From NCBI GenBank assembly GCA_029959085.1, contig JARWIR010000031.1, forward strand, positions 2,170,001 to 2,234,000: a stretch of DNA of 64,000 nucleotides. Direction: 5' to 3'. The translations under genes and the position numbers were made by a program. The notes under the pieces were generated by a model. It did not search any database. It worked only from the letters and a program-made list of their open reading frames with translations, and had not been told where the DNA came from. This document shows, in pieces, positions 35,469-45,217 of the stretch. Source of the DNA: Nemophila menziesii. Its lineage: Eukaryota > Streptophyta > Magnoliopsida > Boraginales > Hydrophyllaceae. The first letter of the stretch is position 1, and each line of letters opens with the position of its first letter.

Positions 35469-36841
35469 TTGAAGAAAGTTTTAACTAATATTGTGGAAAC
35501 AAGAGATTTGAAGGACATTAAAGGAGGTGATGCCAATATTGGGTTCGAAGCATGTAAGGCATTTTTCCTTGAAATAGAAAAGAAAGATAAAGTACCACAT
35601 GGTGCAGAAATTGCTGTGGAATTACCAGAAATTGAAGAAGAACCAACCAAGTCTAGCCCCGAAGACTCTGACTTTTCTAAAGATGTAGATTCGTCCGAAA
35701 GATCCAAGTTTATAGATCTTCTCAAAGATATACAAGAAGAGATTAAATCAATTATTGAGCTACAAGATAGTAGAGCTAAATAGAAAGAGGAAGAAGCCTC
35801 AAAAGAGCAAAAAGTTAAAGTTGCACCTGCTGTGCAAGAAGGGAAAGAAGAAGAGAAGGTGGGCTCGCCACCAATTGATCAATCAATTCCACCATCTATT
35901 CCTAATAAAAATATAAAGGTTGACATTGAACTCAAGACATTTGTAAAGGCGTATAGTCCAAAAAATATCAACGCCCAAATGCTTGAGATTGCGAAGAAAG
36001 TTCTTACACTGCAACAAGTTTTTATGCAAGTTATTATAGAGAAAGAAACGAGTGTAGAAGCCAGTAAAGACACTGTGGCTCATACTGGGAGAGTCTCAAG
36101 AAGAGTAGAGAAGGACTTACCAATTAAACTCAAAGATATAGGAAGCTTTTATCTTCCTATTCAAATAAGTGGTATGCTCAAGGTGAAAGCCATATGTGAT
36201 GTGGGTTTGAGTGTGAATCATATGCCCAAGTCTGTGTTCAATAGGCTTGGACTGAAGAAGGTGGAAAAACCTCCCGTGAATCTACAATTTGCGGATAGCT
36301 CAGTGACAAAAACATGGGTAACAGTGGAGGGCGTATATGTCCAATCAGGTAATATCACCATCCCTACTAATTTTGTTATTCTTAATTATGATGCAGATAA
36401 GCAGGTTCCAATTATACTTGGAAGGCCTTTTTTTGCCACAAGTCAAAGCATAATCAACTTCCAAGAGGTAACAGTTACCCTCCGTGCTAAAAACATATCT
36501 GAGACATTCTATGTCTGGGGTAAGAAACCAAGGAAGTTGGATCTCATAGTTCCTATCATCCACACGGTTGCGAAGTATAGAGTCCTAGAAGAAATCCACG
36601 CAAATCATATGGATACTAGACCAATGAGAGAGTTTGGGGTCGGCCATGAAGTTGCATGGAAAGCTTGCAACCAGAGAATAGTCCACAAATTCACAAAGAT
36701 TCATGGATGGGACCATTTATAGTCATAGAAGTTGTTTCAGCTAAAGTGATAGTGATCAGACCCAAGAGGGGTATCAAACGAAGATTAGTAGACGTTAACA
36801 ACCTTGCTCGTTGGTGGGGAGGCTATATACTGAAATCTTGA
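35469..36841 (+). pseudogene. Element B protease joined to integrase C-terminal segment
   Basis: 35469-36722 is one frame apart from a stop at 35781-35783. It has an acidic linker, then a retropepsin-like domain with ICDVGLSVNHMPKSVF (active-site Asp) and VPIILGRPFF (C-terminal strand). Instead of RT the frame runs into FGVGHEVAWKA and then, one frame over (36656-36841), WMGPFIVIEVVSAKV and a K/R-rich tail ending GGYILKS. Integrase C-termini in this group have the pattern VGQxVLK ... WSGPFVVTKV, so this is the integrase tail. C and D show the same junction. It could also be a cellular aspartyl-protease-like gene, but the LTR context argues against that. Confidence 0.85.
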
Positions 36842-37067
36842 TAGAGGTAACATGTCTGACTTTGAAAGATGTGAAACAAAAGTGTTGTACAGGAGACAAC
36901 CCACAATGTTTTTATGTTTTTATGTCTTTAATTTATGTTTAGATTAGTTGTTTTTAGTAGATGTTGCAGTATTGAGAAAGGTATTAGTGATTTTTATGTG
37001 TAGGTACTAAATAAATCGAGTTAGGGAGAAGGAACACAAAAAAATTGGCAAAAACCAGAGCCTTCGT
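36842..37067 (+). other. Post-pol spacer of element B
   Basis: Contains GAGGTAACATGTCTGA (36844-36859), AGGAGACAACCC (36891-36902) and TCGAGTTAGGGAGAAGG near 37017. D has the same succession at 53315-53505. No gene. Confidence 0.55.
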
Positions 37068-37395
37068 GCGGTATACCGCACCAGTGCTCCGGTGAACTGC
37101 ACCTGAAGAAAACCGTGACACGGTTCAGCAAAAACAGTCTACTGTATTAGACCATATCGTCACTCGCGCTACACTGTGACGACGGTCCCGAACAGAACAT
37201 CAATGCAGTACACCGCATGACATGTGCGGTACACCACATCAACCCAAAACTGTCACAACAGTGCCTAAAATCAGGGTCTTTGCCAAGACCCCTTACACAA
37301 ACCGTTTCGTCAAGACCGTGGCACGGGGTCCAATAGAACTTTCATGAGGTACGCTACAGGTGTAGTCCGGTGCACTATACGGCGCCTCCAGATCA
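37068..37395 (+). repeat. Palindrome array of element B
   Basis: Units start near 37068, 37203 and 37343 (period about 135-140 nt). The core palindrome is GTGCGGTATACCGCAC, with a second site such as CTCCGGTGAACTGCACC about 20 nt downstream. Spacers carry further inverted repeats such as AACCGTGACACGGTT. Confidence 0.8.
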
Positions 37396-37814
37396 AGTTA
37401 TAAATATGTTTTGAAGAGAAGGTTAGTCATAGTTACAAAAATCAAAACCTTAAGCCTCACTTTCTTCCCCAAAGCTCTCCAACTCCATTAAAGCTTCAAC
37501 AAACCTTCACCAAACGTCAAAACACTACCCAATCATCATAAATTTACATACAATTCCTTCCCTACATCATTATAAAGAAATTTCAACAAGCCAAATCATA
37601 TCACAACACCTAGAATCCAAGATTTAAACCCCAAAATTTCCAAATCTTATCCAACAATTTCTTAAACTCATACCAATCAAACAAGAGTTCATCTTACCCA
37701 CATAGATATTCATCACCCATAAACCTTTTCTAACCCAAATAACACTTGGTCAACCTAAAAAAATGGTTACAAATTTCAAGAGTGTTCAAAGATTTGAGTG
37801 TGAGGTCAATTGAG
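37396..37814 (+). other. Leader of element B ORF3
   Basis: C/A-rich, gene-free stretch with many CCAAATC- and CATTAAA-type words. D has a similar stretch at 53930-54240. It ends TTTGAGTGTGAGGTCAATTG just before the ATG at 37815. Confidence 0.5.
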
Positions 37815-38430
37815 ATGACGAAAAGAACATAAACATTGTCTACTGTTATGGAGATGAAGAAGAATCAAAATAAGTTATTGGGTTCTATATAGAAGAATAC
37901 AAGTGGGAAAAGTTCAAGTTCTAGTATGAAGAAAAAGGGTAAAATGTGTCAAGAAAGTAGAGGAAAGCATGCAATGGTAATATCAAAGAGAAAAAATATT
38001 ACAACTTTCAAGGTAAAGACACCACAACCTCTACAAATCGAGATTCCTGTGTCTGAGATAGAATGGAGCTTCAAAGGCCTTATTAGCTTCCGCAAACACA
38101 TTTACAAGAACTGCCCGTTGCTCATGAGAGAGTATTTGAAAAAGAAGTTGGAGAAGATACTTATAAGAGATTTCTGGAGATGAGAGATAGATTGGGTTGG
38201 TCTACATTCATGATGAGACTTTTGAATTTATGTATGGACTTATTTTCCGAGTTCTATTTAGGCCTCTTTAGCAAGGTCGTGTTCCAGTTAGAGGAAAGTT
38301 AGTTCCTTTTACAGTTGAAGAGATTAGAAACCACTTCCAGTTCAAGAAATTGGTTGGACCATGTAACTTTAATGAAGCGGTGGAAAATATCAAGACTTTC
38401 GATTGGAATCAACCTTTTGAGAATGTATTC
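37815..38430 (+). pseudogene. Element B ORF3, truncated
   Basis: ATG at 37815 (MTKRT), then stops. 37926-38183 is open with a lysine-rich N-terminus. Core motifs (FKKLVGPC and DWN like those of D and C) follow near 38340-38415. Homology ends at GAGAATGTATTC (38419-38430), where protease sequence of element D begins. Same family as A's intact ORF3; function unknown. Confidence 0.8.
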
Positions 38431-38877
38431 CGGAGAAAGAAGCGAGGTTAGAAGCCAGAAAAGTGAATGTGGCTCATATTGAGAGAGTCTCGAGACGAGT
38501 AGAGAAATAATTACCATTGAAACTCAAAGATCCGGGAAGCTTCAACCTTCCTATTAAAATAAATGGTATGCTCAAATTGAAAGTTATGAGTGATGTGGGT
38601 TCAGGGGTAAATCTTATGGCAAAGTCCGTGTTCGATACTCTTGGACTTCAGAAAGCAGAGAAAGCTCCAGGGAAGTTGCAGTCTGCTGACAACTCAGTTA
38701 CCAAGACACGTGGAACAGTGGAGGACATACACGTCTGATCAGGTAATATCATCATCCCTACTGACTTTTTTATACTTGATTTCAAAGCAGATAAGCAGGT
38801 TCCAATCATACTTGGAAGGCCGGTCATGGCCACCTGTCAAAGCATCATCAAATTCCAGGAGGGAACACTCACCCTCC
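38431..38877 (+). pseudogene. Element D protease, left part
   Basis: Matches B (36050-36470) and C. 38517-38738 is open with SDVGSGVNLMAKSVFDTLGL (active-site region). The following part, LEGRSW for the usual LGRPF, is in another frame. It ends at the TSD CCTCC (38873-38877). Confidence 0.85.
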
Positions 38878-39664
38878 TGATGTCTCCCTATTTGTTCTAA
38901 TTCTTAGCCCATTGGAGACATCCTTTTAGGTGAATAAATGAGTTATTTGATAGACTTTTAGGCTTAATTGATCATATGGCACTTCCTCCCCTTGGAAATT
39001 AACTATTTGCAGAATCTGAGCTTTTGTGCATAAATTTGACTATTTCTAATGCAAAGTTAATCAGTTCTTGAATCCCATGAAAGACCAATCTAAGGAGGAA
39101 AAGTGAGAATAAAGTCTTAGTGTATTTTAGAGTGTTAGGAAATGATTTCTAGTCGAGTTTCTATTTTCAGAGTACACTTTCCTATTTTGATTTCTTGATT
39201 TTTTGATTTATTCTTTTTAAGCATATGCGGTTTAATTATTTATTTAATGTGAAGCTTTAAAAGATAAATGGTAATTACTTAGAGACCATGTCAAGATAAA
39301 TATGAAAGGAAAGAAGATTTACATGGAAATAAGAAGATTTAGGAAAGATTTATTCAAAGGAGGAAAAGATAAAGCTGCCTTTTGAAATCTGAAAATCCAG
39401 CCATGTTTTAGAGATTAAATCATAATAAAAGATTGGCATGGATTCTGGACGAATGGTCTGCACCAATAGAAAGAGCTTTCCAAGACAAGCAGATTCATAT
39501 ATTGGAACTTCTCAAACGGATAAGTATTGAAAAAGATATGACCAAATCAAATCAGCAGAATCTTATCTTTTAGAGCTACGAATTTGAGAGTCCTTGACTT
39601 GTCTTCCACTCCAAGCAATTTCGACCTAGGGTCTTCCAACACCTATAAATACACCCCTTATACC

Positions 39665-41228
39665 TGGTGGTCCTTTGTGTGTTCTAAAAAATAAATGCAA
39701 ATGCTAATCGAACCACAACCGCAAGTGTACGGTTGTCCCAAGTAGTATGTATGATAATACAGATTCGTTCCAAGGACGGATAGTTGATCACAATGTTTAG
39801 CAAGTAGTGAATTGATGCACTTATGAAAGTAAAAGATAATAAAATGTTTGTTTGATTTTGTTGATTAAAGCTAATGAATAAAAGACAAATAAGTAAATGC
39901 AAGTAGAAGCTAAGACGGAAGTAAAATAAGTGAAAACGCAATATGAGATGTAGTACTTGAGAACGCAAGGATCCTCCTAATCTTACTTCCTAACTTATGC
40001 TGTTTAAGGGCTAAATTGGTCAATTACAATGGTCGGGATTCTAAATTCCTTATACCCCCGTCAGGGTGGACTATAAGGCAATCCTAAAGTGTCACTAGTC
40101 CCGTCAGGGTAAATATGATCCACCGTTGGATGATTAAGTGTTTTACCTCATTGGCCCTAGGATTAGCTAAGTTCGTCAGAATCAATAGCTTTTATCCTAG
40201 ATTGAATAATTAATTCTATACCTAAACCCTCCGTCAAGATGATCCACACGCCACTTATGTGGAATAGCTTAGATACTAATACCTAATCTTAGTTCGCGAC
40301 TCTAAAATCAGTAAATAATCACAAATTATCGAAAAGAGTAATAAACCCAATCTAATTTAATTTAGCATAAACCCAAATTCAACATTCGTTATTTCATAAA
40401 ATTAAGATTCACCCATTGTTTGTTCTCAAGCACTATTAAAAGCTTAGCTCATATTAAAATTAAAAACTAAATTAAAAGAAAGGGAATTCATATTGTTTAC
40501 AAAATTAAAATATAAAAAGAACCTAATTTCCGGAATTGGAATGACTACGAACGGAGCTATAGACCCACTCCAGCTCTTGTAGCTTCTTCTTTCTTCCTTC
40601 TGTTGCTTCTCTCTGGTGTTTCAATCTTGTGGAATGTGAATTGTGTGAAAAATAGAAGTCCAGACCTCCTTTTATAAGCATAAATTCGTTTTAGGGCTTG
40701 GACCAGAAAATAGAATATTAATTAAATGTCCAAGCCCACTTTCTAAGCCCAAAATCCCGTAACTGCTGATACACCTTCACTAAAACGGCTTTTCCCGATG
40801 CGTTATGACTCCGATTGACCTTATTCCAGTTGCTAAAGTTCCGTAACTTGATAAGGAATGTTTTCTCTTCAAAGGTCAGCGGCTAAATCATCGCTTAAGC
40901 ACCTCGAAATCAGCACTCTATGGCCTAGAAAATGGATTTTCAGCTCTAAAAATAATATCTTCGGGATTTATCTTCAAGTCTTGACTCTAATTCACGATCT
41001 TTGACTTTCTCCTCGGATTCCTCTCCTAGCTAACATCTAAAACCTGTAAACTTTGCACTAAAAATACCAATATTACGCGCAAAAGTTTAATAAATAAAAA
41101 ATGCTAGAAATAAAAAGGTAATTCCGGATTATTGCAAATTTAGTCCAAAAGTCTATCATATTAATCAAATAAACACCAAAAATGATGTCTCCCAAGGGTC
41201 TAAAATAAGAACAATTAGGGAGACATCA
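39665..41228 (-). repeat. 3' LTR of element A (full length)
   Basis: 1564 bp. Minus strand starts TGATGTCTCCC at 41228 and ends GGACCACCA at 39665. The inverted repeat at 41183-41228 has perfect 11-bp arms. The TATA-like minus-strand CTTATAAAAGG lies at about 40669-40679. The leader hairpin is at 40048-40078. An open frame at 39684-39968 (minus) recurs in the other LTR only because the LTR is duplicated. Confidence 0.95.
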
Positions 41229-42710
41229 AGACCCCTAACTCAAACCTTTGTCGTCCCGACAAAGTAAAATAAAACAAAGGGGTAGAAGTAAGCGTATAAA
41301 CAAGTAGAAGCTAGCAAATAAACCCTAAAGCAATTCTCAAAATAAATCTCATATAGCAAACTCTAGAAACCAATATACACATACACTAATCATGCAACAT
41401 CAAACATAAATAATCTCAATCATAAAATTAAAGTCGCAATGCTTGAAGGTTACACTTGTACTCATCTCTGTATGATGGCTATAGGGTGGTCATTAATCCT
41501 ACCTCGCTTTGAATGTTCCACCTAGTGCATTCCCTATCAACAGAATCATAAATTCACTACACACTTAGGAATCACGAGGTCTTTACGGTTATAATATTGG
41601 CTTAAGGACGGGTGTGGATGTATATTTGGTAAATTTGAAGTGAGCTTTTGGCTCTCTCCTCACTTACCATCAACAATGTCCTCGAGCTTGAGTTAACGCT
41701 CAAAAGATGTTCTCACTCACCCATACACGCAACAATTTAGCGTCCCATGTCTACCCACTATAAACAAGATGATTTTCAGAAAAAATTCCACTTTGCCGGA
41801 TGTTTTATTCATATGTATTTTTCTTTTTCTTTTCTTTTCTCTTTTTCTCCTTTTTTTTTGTACAGAAGCAAACCGGGTTCCCGGTTTTGATGAATCCGGG
41901 TTCCCGGTTCCTACTGTATGGATTTTTATTTTTTTCATTTTTTTCTTTCTTTTTCACTTTTTCTCATCCCCGGCAAAGGGTTACAAGTATATATCATCTG
42001 TAATTGTGCTACAATACAAAGCACATCGATCCCAACCCATTAAATTCCCCATATGTGGTCCCACCACCCCAAACTCAAGCTCGAGACATGTCTCAGGATT
42101 GTGATTCAAGTGCGGGTCATATGGTCATGCCTAATAATCTAAGGGATAATGGCTTATATCGTGGCTACAAAGAAAAGGCTAAGGCTCAAAGTGGGCTAAG
42201 ACGGATAATAATTAATACAAGGGATAGAAGGCTAAAAAGGCACAAATGGCTAACAAAGAACTGCCCCTATCATTTTCCTAAGTACATAGCTTGTCTTTAG
42301 TTCATATCTAGGTGGGTTCTCTACTAATTAGGATTTCACGTTCTACACACCAAACATATTCCTTGAGTACAAGCTTACTTCATTTGCATTGTTCATTAAT
42401 TTTTCCTATCAATTACCTATGTTCGCATGCAATTGTAAGTGCGTTTTATATCAATCCCTAAAGTCCACTATTTACTATCATGGATTCATCAAAAGTATGC
42501 TTAAAGGGATATTTAAAAATTTCTACAGTCAAACGCAACTCCGAAAATTCTTTTATTGAAAGCAAATAAAGCAAATAACACATAAAAAATTGGGATGAGG
42601 CAACGAACCCCACCCCAAACTAAAAAATGAGTCGTGTCCCCACGACTCGAAAAGACTCAATAAAGCATTTAAACTAATCTACACTAAGAGGAAAGTTTAG
42701 AAAACGTATC
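41229..42710 (-). other. 3' untranslated region of element A with PPT
   Basis: The polypurine tract (41229-41246; minus TTTGAGTTAGGGGTCT) adjoins the LTR. A further motif of that kind lies at 42061-42080 and another at 42607-42625. The conserved 28-nt hairpin is at 41638-41665 and the post-ORF3 hairpin GAGTCGTGGGGACACGACTC at 42629-42648. T-rich tracts lie at 41816-41860 and 41925-41965. Two copies of the AACCGGGTTCCCGGTT-type palindrome lie at 41873-41912. Short plus-strand open frames here are by-products. Confidence 0.7.
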
Positions 42711-44027
42711 TTAACCAGCGCGAGGCTGGTTATCGGTGTTGCGTTCTGGACCTTTATCTCGCGTAACAACATCATAAATCGCGTTTTGAAGTGTATTTAC
42801 GCCTAGGATTAAATTTCGAAGCAGGTCCAATTCTTTGGTAATGTTTCCCAAGGTAGCAATCATCTTCTCCTGATTCTCTTCCAACACCTGAATCTTCGCT
42901 TCCAACTCAGGTACAGTTTTCACTTTCTTTGATTGAGGAGTTCTCGGACTTCTTGTAGTTCGTGTTGCTTCTTCATGGATGTTCTTGATTGTGCTCAAAG
43001 CTATACTCACACCAACTGAAACAATATCAATATCTGCGTCCTTACGCAGAATCTTTGCGTCTAGACACAACTGAGTAATAGTACAAGGAAACTTCAGATT
43101 TTGTTGTTTCATTGGTGATTTCGCGAACTCCATGATCGTATCATAAATGATCTTAGCAACATCAAATGGTTTCTCCTCCAAAATACACTTAATAACAAAT
43201 ATGTGCTCTTTCTTCAACTCGGAAGTGTGTTTAATACCAAAGAAAGTGGGTATTATGAAACGAGACCAAACCTTAGCACGAGGTGTCAAACTACTGCTGT
43301 AAAACTGTCCAGGATACCTTTCACCTTCAGGAATTGGGCTAGTCCCATTAACAAGCACGGTCCCCCAAAGGGATTCAAAATCAAAAGAAGGGTCATTAAG
43401 AATTTCTTGGAAGGGGCATGTTCCAGAAAAGTTGGGTAGTTTCAATGATTTCCGAATACGTTCAATAGAGAAAGGAACTACCTTTTTGCGGATATCAATG
43501 GCATCATGGGAGGTAGCTAAACCTTCGTAAAATTCTCGCACAAAAATAGGAATAAACTCAAGCTTCCTTTCTTGTAACTCTTTCCAACCAAACTTAGCAC
43601 ATGTCACAGCATATTCCTTGTAATCACTACTCATAATACCCTTAGGAAAATTCGTCTCCTCACCAAATTTCAAAAATTCAATTCTTTCACGAACCTGAGT
43701 ATTCCAACAAGTGTAAACCCTCTTAGGCTTGTGGGCCCACATCTTCATACGCGGAGGTTTTTGAACGGGTTCTTCCGGAATCTCTTGTTCAGTTTCCTTC
43801 TCAATGTTCTTCGTAACTTCCTCTTCTTGTTCCTTCTCACTTTCAATCTCATCAATTAATCTTCTCTTTTGACCTGTGATTTCTTTTCTGTTAGAATCAA
43901 GCTTAACTTCGTCAATTTTTCGTTTAGGACGCGAATCAGGAATCTCAATAGCTTGATCTTGTGAACCACCAATGGTGGTCTTTCTTCTAGGAGCAGTTCT
44001 TCGGAAATCACCGGTTCTGTTAGTCAT
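42711..44027 (-). CDS. Element A ORF3, intact (438 aa)
   Basis: Begins MTNRTGDFRRTAPRRK at 44027, in a favourable context after a polypurine-like motif. Residues about 1-110 are charged and likely disordered, with basic clusters (RPKRK, GQKRR, HKPKR) that could be nuclear-localisation or nucleic-acid-binding signals. Residues about 115-335 form the conserved core shared with Ath1, B, C and D (FVREFYEGL, VPFSIERIRKSLKLP, RAKVWSRFIIPTFFGIKHTS, FPCTITQLC). Residues about 372-420 show heptad-like spacing (ELEAKIQVLEENQEKM). No signal peptide or membrane segment is visible, unlike a classical envelope. The core resembles the family annotated as putative plant transposon protein; function unknown. 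It is probably expressed from a spliced or internal-start RNA. Confidence 0.88.
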   Translation of the reverse strand: MTNRTGDFRRTAPRRKTTIGGSQDQAIEIPDSRPKRKIDEVKLDSNRKEITGQKRRLIDEIESEKEQEEEVTKNIEKETEQEIPEEPVQKPPRMKMWAHKPKRVYTCWNTQVRERIEFLKFGEETNFPKGIMSSDYKEYAVTCAKFGWKELQERKLEFIPIFVREFYEGLATSHDAIDIRKKVVPFSIERIRKSLKLPNFSGTCPFQEILNDPSFDFESLWGTVLVNGTSPIPEGERYPGQFYSSSLTPRAKVWSRFIIPTFFGIKHTSELKKEHIFVIKCILEEKPFDVAKIIYDTIMEFAKSPMKQQNLKFPCTITQLCLDAKILRKDADIDIVSVGVSIALSTIKNIHEEATRTTRSPRTPQSKKVKTVPELEAKIQVLEENQEKMIATLGNITKELDLLRNLILGVNTLQNAIYDVVTRDKGPERNTDNQPRAG

Positions 44028-44417
44028 CTCTTTTCACCCCAAACTCAAAACTTCAAATAATGAAAAACTTAGGGAAAAGTTTAGAATTTTGATGTTTTGA
44101 GGTTTAAGAATTTAAAAACTAGGTGAAATATGAGATGGGTCTTGGTTAATTTGTATGGGAGAAGAAAGAATTGGGTTTAATTTAAGGAATTGGTTGAAGA
44201 AGAATCTTGGGAAAAACTAAGGATTTGATGTTATTTTGGAGAGGAGGTGAGTTGATCTTATGTTTTTGTGGTGAAAGAGGGTAGGATTTGATGATATATA
44301 GTGTTTTGGTAGATGAATTTCGGAGGTGGGGAGGCTATTGGTGCGTTTTAGGTAAATACTTGCAAAAGAGGCTAAGAAAACTAGGTTAAAACACCGAAAA
44401 CCGCCTCTCACAGCTTT
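44028..44417 (-). other. Leader of element A ORF3
   Basis: Gene-free. The minus strand ends with TTTTGAGTTTGGGGTG (44037-44053), 9 nt before the ORF3 ATG, resembling the 3' polypurine tract. Similar in layout to the ORF3 leaders of Ath1, B, C and D. Confidence 0.5.
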
Positions 44418-44990
44418 CAAACCAGGTTCCCGGTTTTGGCAAACCAGGTTCCCGGTTCCGCGTCGCTGTGACGGCGCGGAAAAACAATTGTGGACTTTTT
44501 TTTTTTTTTTTTTTCAAAACGCACCAACACGCTAGATCTCAAGACGCGGGGTCAGGGATTTTACTCGCCGAAACCGGGTACCCGGTTCTGTGGAATGCGG
44601 GTTCCCGGATTTTCTCGATGGCGCGAGTCAAAACGCGCCAAAACGCAGCATCTCAAGACGCTAGACCAGAGAATTTTACCATCAGCAGCTCCGAAACCGG
44701 GTACCCGGTTCTGTGGAATGCGGGTCCCCGGTTTTGTGTCGATGGCGCGAATCAAAACGCACGAAAACGCAAGCCACCAAAACGCTGGGTCAGAGTTTTT
44801 CAGAAATCAAAGCACCAAAACCGGGTACCCGGTTTCGCCAATGCGGGTTCCCGGTTCCGACGATGTGGCATTACCCCAAAACGCCAAGTGTTGCGTTAAA
44901 ATGGTTGGTACCAGCTCCAAAACCGGGTTCCCGGTTTTTTGCGAAACCGGGTTCCCGGTTTTTTGCGAAACCGGGTTCCCGGTTTCTCCT
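44418..44990 (-). repeat. Palindrome array of element A
   Basis: Units near 44422, 44572, 44694, 44818 and 44922, mostly 104-124 nt apart. Each holds a palindrome such as AACCGGGTACCCGGTT and, about 22 nt on, GCGGGTTCCCGGTT or similar. At 44920-44986 the motif occurs three times in close succession, spaced about 24 nt. Spacers share AAAACGC- and CTCAAGACGCT-type words. Open frames across the array on both strands are caused by the repeat. Confidence 0.88.
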
Positions 44991-45217
44991 GGACATCCAA
45001 CCTCTTTTTCTTCTGTTTTCGCCGAATCGACCCCAAACTCAAGTCCTTTTTACCCCTGAAATCATCAAAAACAACTACCCTTCCTCATTTCTTAATAAAA
45101 ACAATAAAATTACGAAAATCAAACTAATCTAAATTGCAAAAATGTAAAAACTCAGCTAATATACAAGTAATTGGCTTTTGTTTAACGTCGTTAAGCTCGA
45201 CGGGTTACCTCACGCTT
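44991..45217 (-). other. Post-pol spacer of element A
   Basis: Contains the conserved GAGGTAACCCGTCGAGCTTA (minus, starting at 45211) right after the pol stop, and the polypurine-like ACTTGAGTTTGGGGT (45031-45046). No gene. Confidence 0.6.

Larger units (their letters stand above)
32572..38430 (+). mobile_element. Element B: Athila-like element lacking RT (plus strand)
   Basis: Order: 5'-truncated LTR, degenerate primer site, gag, protease, integrase C-terminal segment, palindrome array, truncated ORF3. RT, RNase H and the integrase zinc and catalytic regions are absent, and C and D show the same arrangement. The left end abuts LINE ORF1 and lacks the LTR start. The right end breaks within ORF3 and joins protease sequence of element D at about 38430. 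No TSD survives. Confidence 0.85.

Noticed and set aside
34043..36841. A cellular aspartyl protease or retroviral-like domain host gene
   Set aside because: It lies between an LTR with a primer site and retroelement-specific modules, and two further copies have the same retroelement context.
39684..39968. 94-residue open frame repeated at 51000-51284
   Set aside because: Conserved only because it lies in the two LTR copies of element A. No domain is visible, and it overlaps the LTR leader on the antisense side of nothing known.
44468..45132. Long plus-strand open frames over the element A palindrome array
   Set aside because: Their repeated peptide words are translations of the palindromic repeat in all frames, antisense to the element.
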